From assembly GCF_020524905.1 (NCBI RefSeq), contig NZ_JAIVKI010000012.1, forward strand, positions 62,001 through 126,000: 64,000 nt of DNA. Reading direction: 5' to 3'. Under the pieces are notes generated by a model, which saw nothing but the letters and a program-made list of their open reading frames with translations, was not told the DNA's origin and did no database searches. This stretch comes from Microbulbifer variabilis (GTDB lineage Bacteria; Pseudomonadota; Gammaproteobacteria; Pseudomonadales; Cellvibrionaceae). The position numbers and the translations under genes are program-made. Shown in pieces: positions 17,951 to 26,204 of this stretch. Positions within the stretch are counted from its first letter, which is position 1. Every line of letters starts with the position of its first letter.

Positions 17951-18089
17951 TTGGGGCAAAGCGAATTTTCCCCAACCGCAACTCCCCTTGCGCAGGGAAA
18001 TTTGCGACCCAGGTGCCAAGTTTCCTGTCGCGACACGAGGGGAATCTCAATATTCCTGCGATTTTCCCCTCGCAGATGCAGACTCTGCG
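17951..18089. promoter_or_regulatory. Cluster of palindromes in the pdxH/aruI divergent promoter region
   Basis: Three inverted repeats lie in 140 bases. (1) TTGGGGcAAA (17951-17960) against TTTtCCCCAA (17966-17975), one mismatch. (2) CGAGGGGAA (18036-18044) against TTCCCCTCG (18064-18072), perfect, 19-base spacer. (3) CGCAGA (18071-18076) against TCTGCG (18084-18089). The motif GCGA(A)TTTTCCCC occurs twice on the plus strand, at 17961 and 18058, about 96 bases apart, roughly nine helical turns. These look like binding sites of a regulator; no local regulator gene is obvious. Confidence 0.6.
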
Positions 18090-18159
18090 GGCGCTTGCGT
18101 GCTTTTTGGCGTGCCGCTAGGCTCACAGCATTTTTACACAAATAAGGAAAATGGTGGCT

Positions 18160-19776
18160 ATGTCCTCTGCGCCCACATGCGCCCAGGTGCTCATGCGCCT
18201 GCTGCGCGACTACCAGGTGGAAAAAGTCTTCGGCATTCCCGGTGTCCACACCATCGAACTTTACCGCGGTCTGCCCGGCAGTGACCTGATGCATATCACT
18301 CCGCGCCACGAACAAGGTGCCGCTTTTATGGCGGATGGCTACGCCCGTGCCAGTGGCAATATCGGCGTCTGCTTCCTGATCACCGGCCCCGGTCTCACCA
18401 ATGCCGCCACCGCCATGGCACAGGCCTATTCCGATTCAATTCCCATGCTGGTGATCTCCGCGATCAATCGCCGCGAAGACCTGGGTATGGGCCGTGGCCG
18501 CCTGCACGAACTGCCACAACAGAGCGATGCCAGCCGCGGCTTCTGTATCTGGCAACACACGCTCACCCAGGCAGAGCAATTACCTGAGGTGATAGCGCGG
18601 GCATTCCAGCTATTGCAATCCAGCCGCCCGGGCCCAGTGCATATCGAAATCCCCATCGACCTGTTCCCGGCCCCCATGCCCGGCCAGCTGGAAGATTACA
18701 AAGCCGCACCAGCCGCTATGGCGCCAGCGGCAAGTACTGCCGCTATCGCCACCGCCGCCGACTGGCTGCAATCCGCCGAGCGCCCGGTCATCCTCCTCGG
18801 TGGCGGTGCCCAGAGCGCGGGCGAGGCGGCCACCCAAATCGCCGAGAAAATCGCTGCACCGGTGTTTCTGTCACTCGCCGCCAAGGGCGTTGTAGATGAA
18901 CGCCATCCACTGTGCGGCGGCGCCAACCTGAGTTTCGATTGTGTGCGCAACCGCGTGGAGAATGCGGATGTAGTGCTGGCCGTAGGGACCGAGTTATCCG
19001 AGACCGATCGCAACCTGGTGCGGGATGATTACGCCTTCGCCGGCAAACTGATTCGTATCGATATAGATGCTGCACAACTGGTATGCAACGCCCAACCAAA
19101 CCTGGCCATCTGTGCAGACGCCAAGGAGAGCCTGCAGCAATTAGCGGCGGCGCTGATCCAACGCGATGCCGCTGCAAGCGAGCAATCAGAAAAAGAGGTT
19201 GCCCTGTTACTGAAAGATTGCCGCAAAGAGTGGTGGGATGGTTCCGAGCAACGCTTCCCTTGGGTTGAGGCCCTGCGCGAGGCCCTGCCGGAAAACGGTA
19301 TCCTGGTGACGGACTCTACCCAGCTCGCCTATAACACTAACCACGCCCTGCCCCTGTACCACCCCCGCAGCCACGTAACCTGTACCACCGGTTATGGCAC
19401 CCTGGGCTTCGCCCTGCCTGCGGCGATTGGCGCCAAATTATCCAGCGAGCGCGATGTGATCGCCCTGATTGGTGATGGTGGCCTGATGTTTACCCTGGGT
19501 GAACTGGCAGTGGCCGTAGAGCAACAGTTACCCCTGCCAATCCTGGTATGGAACAACGCCGGCTACGGCGAAATCCGCGACTTTATGGATGCAGCGGAAG
19601 TGCCGCAGGAAGGTGTAAACCTGCGCACACCGGATTTTGTCGCCCTGGCCAAGGCCTTTGGTGCCGAGGGCTGTCGAATCAACCAGCCCGGCCAATTGGC
19701 GCAAGCGGTATCTGACGCCCTGGACCGACAGACCCCAACCCTGATCGAAATCAGCGCGCCTTCAGGCGCAGAATAA
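18160..19776 (+). CDS. aruI: Thiamine-diphosphate decarboxylase, AruI-like (5-guanidino-2-oxopentanoate decarboxylase)
   Basis: 538-residue ThDP enzyme. N-terminal part has 'FGIPGVHTIELYRGL', 'PRHEQGAAFMADGYARASG' with the catalytic Glu, and 'VCFLITGPGLTNAATAMAQ'; the C-terminal part has the ThDP/Mg motif 'LIGDGGLMFTLGELAVAVEQ' and 'LVWNNAGYGEI'. 'SAINRREDLGMGRGRLHELP' is characteristic of AruI, the decarboxylase of the arginine transaminase pathway, which turns 2-ketoarginine into 4-guanidinobutyraldehyde. An aldehyde dehydrogenase follows 13 bases later, matching the next step. The pathway's first enzyme, an arginine:pyruvate transaminase, is not in the window. ATG 18151 is also possible, but AGGA at 18145 is too close to it, so 18160 is preferred. 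Confidence 0.85.
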   Translation: MSSAPTCAQVLMRLLRDYQVEKVFGIPGVHTIELYRGLPGSDLMHITPRHEQGAAFMADGYARASGNIGVCFLITGPGLTNAATAMAQAYSDSIPMLVISAINRREDLGMGRGRLHELPQQSDASRGFCIWQHTLTQAEQLPEVIARAFQLLQSSRPGPVHIEIPIDLFPAPMPGQLEDYKAAPAAMAPAASTAAIATAADWLQSAERPVILLGGGAQSAGEAATQIAEKIAAPVFLSLAAKGVVDERHPLCGGANLSFDCVRNRVENADVVLAVGTELSETDRNLVRDDYAFAGKLIRIDIDAAQLVCNAQPNLAICADAKESLQQLAAALIQRDAAASEQSEKEVALLLKDCRKEWWDGSEQRFPWVEALREALPENGILVTDSTQLAYNTNHALPLYHPRSHVTCTTGYGTLGFALPAAIGAKLSSERDVIALIGDGGLMFTLGELAVAVEQQLPLPILVWNNAGYGEIRDFMDAAEVPQEGVNLRTPDFVALAKAFGAEGCRINQPGQLAQAVSDALDRQTPTLIEISAPSGAE

Positions 19777-19789
19777 ATGGAAGCGTGAC

Positions 19790-21223
19790 ATGACAGATCT
19801 CAGCAAACTGCCCACAGGCAAGTTGTTTATTAACGGCGAATGGCGTGAGCCTCTGGGTACAGGGACTCACCCGGTGATTAACCCGGCTACGGAGGAGCTC
19901 ATCTGCCAAGTGGCCGAAGGCTCTGCCGAAGATGTGGATCTCGCTGTGGAAGCTGCGCGCCAGGCCTTCCACAGCTGGCGCAACAGCACCGCGCAGATGC
20001 GCCGCGAACTACTCAATGCCATCGCTGACGGTATGGAAAAACGCAAGGAGGATCTGGTACAGGCCGTGTCCCAGGCGCTCGGCTGCCCCGAACATATCAC
20101 CCGCTGGCTGCATGTGGATGGACCCATTTACGCCATGCGTTACTATGCCGAGCGCACCTCGGATATGGAGAAAACGGAGAAAGCCGGCCATTCCGTACTG
20201 TTCCGCGAGCCCGTGGGCGTGTGTGGTTTTATCACCCCCTGGAACTACCCGCTGCACCAGTTTGTGGGCAAAGTGGCCCCGGCCCTGGCCGCAGGCTGTA
20301 CCATGATCACCAAACCCGCCGAAATCACGCCACTGCAGGATTTTGTGATGGCGGAAATTATTGAAGAGGCCGGAGTCCCCGCCGGTGTCTTCAACCTGGT
20401 ACCTGGCGCCGGCTCTGAAGTGGGTGCGGCGCTCTCTGCCCACCCGGGCATCGATATGATCTCCTTCACCGGCTCCACTAGAGCCGGTGTGGAAGTGGCC
20501 AAGGCCGCGGCTCCTACGGTGAAGCGCGTAACCCAGGAGTTGGGTGGCAAGTCTCCACTGATTATCACCCCCGATGCAGACCTGGAAGCCGCTGTACGTT
20601 GGGGCTGTGAAGATGTGTTTATCAACAGCGGCCAGACCTGTACCGCCCTCACCCGCATGCTGGTACCCGCTGAGCGCTATGACGAAGCGGTAGAAATCGC
20701 TCGCCAGGTGGCCGAAGACATCGCCATGGGCACCGATGAAAATGCCTTTATGGGCCCACTCTCTTCCGCTCGCCAGCGCGAGATAGTGCGCAGTTATATC
20801 CAGAAGGGTATCGACGAGGGTGCACGCCTGGTCACTGGCGGCGCCGAGGCGCCCACCGGGCTGGATAAAGGCTTTTATGTGAAGCCTACGGTATTTGCCG
20901 ATGTGCATAACGACATGAGCATCGCCCGCGAGGAGATCTTCGGCCCGGTCACCTGCCTGATTCCCTATAAAGATATGGATGAGGCAATTGCCATTGCCAA
21001 CGACACCGAATATGGCCTGTCCAGCGGCGTTTGGGCCAAAGATGTGGAGAGCGCCATGCCCCTGGTGCGCCGCATTGAAGCTGGCCTGTGTTTCGTCAAC
21101 GGCGGCGAGTTTAATTACGATGCCCCCTTTGGCGGTTACAAGCGCTCTGGCAACGGGCGCGAATTTGGTGAGGCCGGTCTCGGCGAGTTTATCGAACTGA
21201 AATCCGTGCAACTGCCGGCATAA
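19790..21223 (+). CDS. NAD(P)-dependent aldehyde dehydrogenase, likely guanidinobutyraldehyde dehydrogenase
   Basis: 477 residues of the classical ALDH fold. Present are 'GFITPWNYPLHQFVGKVAPAL' (cofactor/active-site Asn loop), 'FTGSTRAG' , 'QELGGKSPLII' with the general-base Glu, and the nucleophile 'NSGQTCTALTRM' (Cys), plus 'EEIFGPV'. Family is close to the cddD/ betaine-aldehyde group. It starts 13 bases after the aruI stop ('gaagcgtgacATG'), so the two are one operon, and by position it oxidises the guanidino-aldehyde made by AruI to 4-guanidinobutyrate, the KauB step. That substrate is inference from context; other aldehydes are possible. A hairpin follows directly. Confidence 0.85.
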   Translation: MTDLSKLPTGKLFINGEWREPLGTGTHPVINPATEELICQVAEGSAEDVDLAVEAARQAFHSWRNSTAQMRRELLNAIADGMEKRKEDLVQAVSQALGCPEHITRWLHVDGPIYAMRYYAERTSDMEKTEKAGHSVLFREPVGVCGFITPWNYPLHQFVGKVAPALAAGCTMITKPAEITPLQDFVMAEIIEEAGVPAGVFNLVPGAGSEVGAALSAHPGIDMISFTGSTRAGVEVAKAAAPTVKRVTQELGGKSPLIITPDADLEAAVRWGCEDVFINSGQTCTALTRMLVPAERYDEAVEIARQVAEDIAMGTDENAFMGPLSSARQREIVRSYIQKGIDEGARLVTGGAEAPTGLDKGFYVKPTVFADVHNDMSIAREEIFGPVTCLIPYKDMDEAIAIANDTEYGLSSGVWAKDVESAMPLVRRIEAGLCFVNGGEFNYDAPFGGYKRSGNGREFGEAGLGEFIELKSVQLPA

Positions 21224-21229
21224 ACGTCT

Positions 21230-21255
21230 GCACCGCCCGCAATCGTGGGCGGTGC
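21230..21255 (+). terminator. Hairpin after the aldehyde dehydrogenase gene
   Basis: Perfect stem GCACCGCCC (21230-21238) with GGGCGGTGC (21247-21255), loop gcaatcgt, seven bases after the stop. No T-run follows, so it may be an attenuator, mRNA-end stabiliser or rho-assisted terminator rather than a plain intrinsic one. Confidence 0.6.
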
Positions 21256-21475
21256 GGTTGACTGCCAATCCCCTCCCCGCTATCTTTGCCCGCACATCAC
21301 GAGAGTGGCTGACGCCAACGCCAACCTGCCGACCGGGGCAAGGTGGTTCTCTCTCTGCTGGCACACCAAAGCCTGCGGAGAGGATGGGGCTCTACAAGAG
21401 CAATCCAACCGGATTAGCGAATATCCTTTCGCCGCTTCCACGTCAGTCCTCCAAAGTTTTACCCTTGGAGGGACC

Positions 21476-21691
21476 ATGTCCGAATCACCGTTTTCCAGTA
21501 AAGACGTTATAGAAATTCAAATTGCCAACCAACGCAGCCGCACCGCGGTGAGAGCCGTGAGACGCGCCGATCGGCAATTGTTGTGGCAACTACTATTCGA
21601 CACCGCGGAAGAAGCTTTAAAATTCGCCACCAGCTGCCGTGCCAGTGAGCAGCCGATCACGGCCCATAAGGCCTGCGAGCTGGCGGGATAA
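21476..21691 (+). CDS. Small hypothetical protein, 71 residues
   Basis: Small, soluble, charged protein ('IEIQIANQRSRTAVRAVRR', 'WQLLFDTAEEALKFATSCR') with no signal peptide. The start ATG 21476 is supported by GGAGGG four bases upstream, a very strong ribosome site; the open frame runs further 5' to 21245 but that part looks non-coding. It lies between the aldehyde dehydrogenase (after the hairpin) and kbl, 80 bases before kbl, in the same direction. I do not recognise a family. A regulatory or accessory role for the threonine genes is possible, but no sequence feature shows it. Confidence 0.7.
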   Translation: MSESPFSSKDVIEIQIANQRSRTAVRAVRRADRQLLWQLLFDTAEEALKFATSCRASEQPITAHKACELAG

Positions 21692-21771
21692 ACAAGAATA
21701 CAGTGGCGCCACTTTAGTTCGCGCCAGATACCCAGTGCCACGAGCACTCGACAGGAGCTAAAAACAACATC

Positions 21772-22971
21772 ATGTCCAAGCCAGAACAATTCTTTGAGCA
21801 CCTGCGCAACGAGCTAAAACAAATCGATGCCGACGGCCTCTACAAGCGCGAGCGGATCATTACCTCTCAGCAGGCCGCCGAGATACAGGTGAACAACGAC
21901 ACCCAGGTACTGAACTTCTGCGCCAACAACTACCTGGGCCTGGCCAACCACCCGGACCTGATCAAAGCGGCCAAAGAAGGACTGGACCAATACGGCTTCG
22001 GCATGGCCTCGGTACGCTTTATCTGTGGTACCCAGGACATTCACAAGGCACTCGAATCGCGTCTGTCGGAATTCCTGCGCACTGAAGACACCATCCTCTA
22101 CACCTCCTGTTTCGACGCCAACGGCGGCCTGTTCGAAACTCTGCTGGGCCCTGAAGATGCGATCATCTCCGATGCCCTCAATCACGCCTCCATTATCGAC
22201 GGCGTGCGCCTGTGTAAAGCCAAGCGCTTCCGCTACGCCAACAACGATATGGCGGACCTGGAGAAGCAGCTGCAGGCAGCCGATGCCGCAGGCGCTAATA
22301 CCAAACTGATCGCCACCGATGGCGTCTTTTCTATGGATGGTGTGATCGCCAACCTGAAAGCTCTGTGCGACCTGGCAGATCGCTACAACGCTCTGGTGAT
22401 GGTGGACGACTCCCATGCAGTGGGCTTCCTCGGCCAGAATGGCCGCGGCACTCACGAATACTGTGGTGTTATCGATCGCATCGATATTATTACTGGCACT
22501 TTGGGCAAAGCACTGGGCGGCGCCTCTGGTGGCTTCACTTCCGGGCGCAAGGAAATTATCGATCTGCTGCGCCAACGCTCTCGTCCCTACCTGTTTTCCA
22601 ACTCCGTGGCTCCCGCCATCGTCACCGCCTCATTAAAAGTGCTGGATATGTTGATGGATGGTGCCGAGTTACGGCAAAAGCTGCGTGATAACTCTGCCTA
22701 CTTCCGCAAGCGTATGACCGAAGCCGGCTTCACCTTGGCCGGAGCCGACCACCCAATTATTCCGGTAATGATCGGCGAAGCCGCCCTCGCTCAGAAAATG
22801 GCAGACAAGATGCTGGAGCGCGGTATCTACGTTGTGGGCTTCTTCTACCCGGTAGTGCCCAAAGGCCAAGCACGTATCCGTACCCAGATGTCTGCGGCAC
22901 ATACCCGCGAACAACTCGACCAGTGTATTGATGCCTTTATTGAAGTGGGTCGCGAGCTAGAAATTATTTAA
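21772..22971 (+). CDS. kbl: 2-amino-3-ketobutyrate CoA ligase (glycine C-acetyltransferase)
   Basis: PLP enzyme of the alpha-oxoamine synthase family, 399 residues. It cleaves 2-amino-3-ketobutyrate with CoA to glycine and acetyl-CoA. Features: '[17 protein letters not shown]', '[19 protein letters not shown]', '[18 protein letters not shown]' with the PLP-contacting Asp/His, and the Schiff-base lysine in '[15 protein letters not shown]'. It matches the E. coli Kbl pattern residue for residue in these blocks. It precedes tdh (89 bases from its stop to the tdh start), the standard kbl-tdh order, giving the two-step threonine degradation route. AGGAGC lies upstream of the ATG. Confidence 0.96.
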   Translation: MSKPEQFFEHLRNELKQIDADGLYKRERIITSQQAAEIQVNNDTQVLNFCANNYLGLANHPDLIKAAKEGLDQYGFGMASVRFICGTQDIHKALESRLSEFLRTEDTILYTSCFDANGGLFETLLGPEDAIISDALNHASIIDGVRLCKAKRFRYANNDMADLEKQLQAADAAGANTKLIATDGVFSMDGVIANLKALCDLADRYNALVMVDDSHAVGFLGQNGRGTHEYCGVIDRIDIITGTLGKALGGASGGFTSGRKEIIDLLRQRSRPYLFSNSVAPAIVTASLKVLDMLMDGAELRQKLRDNSAYFRKRMTEAGFTLAGADHPIIPVMIGEAALAQKMADKMLERGIYVVGFFYPVVPKGQARIRTQMSAAHTREQLDQCIDAFIEVGRELEII

Positions 22972-23059
22972 TTCCCAAATAATCGCGGCGCAGCTTGAGC
23001 AAAGGACATCCTTCTTGCCAAGTAGCCCCGCACCTTTCTTTTTTGTAGTTTTAATGACA

Positions 23060-24085
23060 ATGAAAGCACTTTCCAAACTGAAATCTGAAGTGGGCATCTG
23101 GCTCACTGATGTGGAAATCCCCGAACCGGGCCACAACGATCTGCTGATTAAAATCCATAAAACCGCCATCTGCGGTACCGACATGCATATTTATAACTGG
23201 GATGAGTGGTCGCAAAAAACCATCCCGGTTCCCATGGTAGTTGGGCACGAATACGTGGGTGAAGTGGTTGGTATGGGCCAGGAAGTCGCCGGTTTTACAG
23301 TGGGTGACCGCGTTTCCGGCGAAGGCCATATCACCTGTGGCCACTGCCGCAACTGCCGCGCCGGCCGCCGCCACCTTTGCCGCAACACTTACGGTGTTGG
23401 TGTGGACCGCCAGGGCGCTTTTGCCGAATACCTGGTTATTCCGGCACTAAACGCTTTTAAAATTCCAGATAACATCTCCGATGAGCTGGCTTCCATTTTT
23501 GATCCTTTCGGCAACGCCGTACACACTGCACTCTCATTCGATCTGGTAGGCGAGGATGTGTTGATCACCGGCGCCGGCCCCATCGGCATTATGGCCGCAG
23601 CAGTCGCCAAGCATGTGGGTGCACGCCACGTGGTTATCACCGATATCAACGAATACCGCCTGGATCTAGCCCGCAAGATGGGTACTACCCGCGCCGTCAA
23701 TGTGTCCAAGGAAAATCTTAAAGATGTGATGGCGGAGCTGGGCATGAGCGAAGGCTTCGACGTAGGCCTGGAGATGTCCGGTGTTCCCGTTGCCTTCCGC
23801 GATATGCTCGCGGCGATGAACCACGGTGGCAAGATCGCCATGCTCGGCATTCCCGCCGGCGAAATGGCTATTGACTGGAGCCAAGTTATATTCAAAGGCC
23901 TGATCATTAAAGGTATCTACGGCCGTGAGATGTTCGAAACCTGGTACAAGATGGCCAGCCTGATTCAATCCGGCCTGGACCTGACCCCGATTATTACCCA
24001 TCAGTTCCCTATCGATGACTTCCAAAAAGGCTTCGACACCATGGGCTCTGGAGAGTCCGGTAAAGTGATCCTCAACTGGCAGTAA
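23060..24085 (+). CDS. tdh: L-threonine 3-dehydrogenase
   Basis: Zinc alcohol dehydrogenase that oxidises threonine at C3 to 2-amino-3-ketobutyrate, the substrate of Kbl. '[19 protein letters not shown]' carries the catalytic-zinc Cys, '[14 protein letters not shown]' the zinc His/Glu, '[19 protein letters not shown]' the four structural-zinc cysteines, and '[14 protein letters not shown]' the NAD fold. Starting at ATG 23060 (MKALSKLK) gives 341 residues, the E. coli Tdh length. The open frame reaches TTG 23015, which has AAAGGA eight bases before it, so an N-terminally extended form cannot be excluded; ATG 23054 is a third choice. A perfect hairpin follows at 24095. Confidence 0.95.
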   Translation: MKALSKLKSEVGIWLTDVEIPEPGHNDLLIKIHKTAICGTDMHIYNWDEWSQKTIPVPMVVGHEYVGEVVGMGQEVAGFTVGDRVSGEGHITCGHCRNCRAGRRHLCRNTYGVGVDRQGAFAEYLVIPALNAFKIPDNISDELASIFDPFGNAVHTALSFDLVGEDVLITGAGPIGIMAAAVAKHVGARHVVITDINEYRLDLARKMGTTRAVNVSKENLKDVMAELGMSEGFDVGLEMSGVPVAFRDMLAAMNHGGKIAMLGIPAGEMAIDWSQVIFKGLIIKGIYGREMFETWYKMASLIQSGLDLTPIITHQFPIDDFQKGFDTMGSGESGKVILNWQ

Positions 24086-24094
24086 TCAATGCCC

Positions 24095-24120
24095 CTGGTC
24101 GCGGGCAATCCCGCGACCAG
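24095..24120 (+). terminator. Perfect hairpin after tdh
   Basis: CTGGTCGCGGG (24095-24105), loop caat, CCCGCGACCAG (24110-24120): 11 perfect, mostly G-C pairs. The following bases 'cacccaaaatttattcc' form only a weak T-tract, so termination efficiency is uncertain. It closes the kbl-tdh operon and precedes the AraC regulator. Confidence 0.75.
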
Positions 24121-24153
24121 CACCCAAAATTTATTCCCTTCCCTACAAGAAAG

Positions 24154-24181
24154 TTTTTGTACACTCCAGCTCCTTTTTGTA
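24154..24181 (+). promoter_or_regulatory. Two TTTTTGTA direct repeats, 20 bases apart, before the AraC gene
   Basis: TTTTTGTA occurs at 24154-24161 and 24174-24181, start to start exactly 20 bases, two turns of the helix, and 52 bases before the regulator's ATG. Direct repeats with this spacing are the usual layout of AraC-type binding sites, so it may be the autoregulatory operator. This is inference. Confidence 0.45.
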
Positions 24182-24232
24182 TCTTTTAAATTCCACAATT
24201 TAAACATCAGTGCCATCGGACATCGCATATAG

Positions 24233-25051
24233 ATGCAAAAGGAATTTTCGAAATTTTGGCGTAACCCAGCCTATAAGAATATAGAACTTTTTCACGCACA
24301 TTTTCGCCAGTTTACCTTCAGCAAGCACTGGCACGATGAGTTGGCCATTGGCATTATTCAGAGAGGTGCTGAGAAATTAGATTATCGAGGGCAAACAGCG
24401 GTCATCCCCCAGGGTGGAATTGTTACCATCAATCCTGGTGAAATTCACACGGGTTATAGCGGCAGTGATCAAGGTTGGCATTACCGTATGTTTTATTTTG
24501 ATATGACGCTTATTGAACAGGTATTGAGGGAGCACCGCAAATATGGCTCCATCCCCACGCCCTTTCTGAAAGGGCCTATTATTCATGATCCAGAACTCTT
24601 CCAACTGTTTACGCAGTTGTACTGCAGCCTGGAGGGAAACCATTTATCTCTCGCAACGGAGAGCCTGATAACGCTGGCCATTAACTCTCTCTTCACTCGT
24701 CACGGCGACCAAAAAATCAACCCACGAGTCAAAAGTGACAAAACAATTGCACAGAAAATACACAGCTATATATGTGGCAATTGGCAGCGAAATGTAACAC
24801 TGGAGGAACTGTGCCAACATACAGAGATGAGTCAATATCATTTAATCCGCTGTTTTAACGATCAATATGGGATACCCCCTCATCAGTTTCTAATCCTCAT
24901 CAAAACCCATCAGGCACGCCTACTGCTTCAGCAAGGATTCAAAGCGGCCACCGTAGCCGTCGATTGTGGATTTTTTGACCAGAGTCATTTGAACAGAAAC
25001 TTTAAAAAAACTTTTGGAATCACCCCAGGGCGCTACCTCAGAACCAGGTAG
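24233..25051 (+). CDS. AraC-family transcriptional regulator
   Basis: 272 residues. N-terminal cupin-like sensing part ('HWHDELAIGIIQRGAEKL', 'VTINPGEIHTGY'), C-terminal double helix-turn-helix of about 100 residues ('NVTLEELCQHTEMSQYHL', 'GFKAATVAVDCGFFDQSHL', ending 'FGITPGRYLRTR'). These regulators usually activate a neighbouring gene on binding a small molecule. The next gene, 116 bases downstream in the same direction, encodes a LysE-type exporter; AraC-LysE pairs are common and the regulator likely responds to an amino-acid-like compound the exporter removes. The start is the first Met; no clear ribosome site is visible. Confidence 0.88.
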   Translation: MQKEFSKFWRNPAYKNIELFHAHFRQFTFSKHWHDELAIGIIQRGAEKLDYRGQTAVIPQGGIVTINPGEIHTGYSGSDQGWHYRMFYFDMTLIEQVLREHRKYGSIPTPFLKGPIIHDPELFQLFTQLYCSLEGNHLSLATESLITLAINSLFTRHGDQKINPRVKSDKTIAQKIHSYICGNWQRNVTLEELCQHTEMSQYHLIRCFNDQYGIPPHQFLILIKTHQARLLLQQGFKAATVAVDCGFFDQSHLNRNFKKTFGITPGRYLRTR

Positions 25052-25112
25052 CGCAATTTTATACAAGAAAAATCGCTTCCCTACCCCATAAACTCTTAGG
25101 CAACGGTCAATC

Positions 25113-25128
25113 TCCCCTGCCAAGGGGA
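25113..25128. promoter_or_regulatory. Inverted repeat in the leader of the LysE gene
   Basis: TCCCCT (25113-25118), loop gcca, AGGGGA (25123-25128), 39 bases before the exporter's ATG. Small hairpin or operator; function not shown. Confidence 0.35.
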
Positions 25129-25166
25129 TATCTGACAGATCCCACGTATAGGTATAGGAGTTCTCT

Positions 25167-25796
25167 ATGGGTATGGAGTTTGTACTTACTTGGTTGGCAG
25201 TGATGTTTCCCCTTATCTTCAGCCCCGGCCCAGCCAATATTACATTCGCAGCGGCCGGAGCCAATCTGGGCATTCGTCGATCCCTTCCGCTATTAGCCGG
25301 TATCGATTTGGTATTCATTATTGAGGGATTTCTCGTTGGCTTTGGCCTGATGGCTTGGCTGATACACTACCCAATAGCTCTTAGGACTCTACAGGTTGGT
25401 GGAGTTATTTATTTGATTTATTTGGCTTATCATTTCGCAAAACCCAAGCCTCTACAAAGCCGGAGCGAGCCTCCTAAAATTTCCATTTGGAATGGAATGG
25501 TGATTCAAATTCTCAACGTCAAGGGCTGGATCATTGTATTTACTATGTTTTCCATCTTTGCCCCAAAACTTGAGCATGAATCAAACACAACAATCATCAC
25601 CCTTATCGGCATGATGACAATCCTCAACTTGTCAACACACCTTTGCTGGATCGCTTTTGGCAACGCCCTCACTAAGTTTGCCTCAAACGCAACAAGTCAA
25701 AGGTTACAAAGTGTATTTTTTCCTTTGAGCTTACTCTCTGTGGCAATATGGCTTGCATTGGACAACCCAATCTTCTTTATTCATCAACAACAATAA
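25167..25796 (+). CDS. LysE-family amino-acid exporter
   Basis: 209 residues with about six membrane spans. The N-terminal signature 'FSPGPANITFAAAGANLGIRRS' near residues 15-37 is the LysE/RhtB 'PGP' motif; the later 'GLMAWLIHYPIALRTLQVGG' and 'FHFAKPK'-like turn fit the family fold (here 'YHFAKPKPL'). Such proteins export amino acids or homoserine lactone-like compounds from the cytoplasm. The ATG has AGGAG seven bases upstream. It follows the AraC regulator and is probably its target. The exported substrate cannot be told. Confidence 0.87.
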   Translation: MGMEFVLTWLAVMFPLIFSPGPANITFAAAGANLGIRRSLPLLAGIDLVFIIEGFLVGFGLMAWLIHYPIALRTLQVGGVIYLIYLAYHFAKPKPLQSRSEPPKISIWNGMVIQILNVKGWIIVFTMFSIFAPKLEHESNTTIITLIGMMTILNLSTHLCWIAFGNALTKFASNATSQRLQSVFFPLSLLSVAIWLALDNPIFFIHQQQ

Positions 25797-26204
25797 TTAC
25801 ACGGCTTTAAAGATGAAACATGAACCACAAACCACCTGCGTAAATCAATTGCAACGCCCAAATTAATTAATAAAGGAACCTTTTGAGATATCATTATATA
25901 AAACCAGATTCAATTCGATTATAAGTTACCACGCCCAACAACCGGCCCAAAAAGATTCAACAATCAATGACACAAACGAATAAAACTTAGAACAATGTGA
26001 TGTTTGATACTCAGCGCTCACCTAAAGGCTTACCAACAATTCGATGGGGGAAAATATACAGTGATCGGAGCCAGATCAAACATTAATATTCCTATAGTGG
26101 GCGCAGAAATCTATTCAGACATATTCCCTAAACAGTATATTCTTTGTTTCCGACTCAGTAGTAGAGCACTTTCACCAATCAAGACCAAAAGAACTACATA
26201 CAGC
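25797..26204. other. Intergenic gap, AT-rich
   Basis: About 400 bases with no gene I can support. A frame from TTG 26004 is open into the next hydrolase, but the added ~67 residues have no signal or conserved look, so I treat it as untranslated. Confidence 0.4.

Noticed and set aside
20009..21364. 451-codon open frame on the minus strand
   Set aside because: It lies opposite the aldehyde dehydrogenase gene and is a by-product of GC-rich codon use; no family motif and His/Gly-rich composition.
21814..22575. 253-codon open frame on the minus strand
   Set aside because: Antisense to kbl; the repeated Val/Gly/Gln composition is typical of shadow frames.
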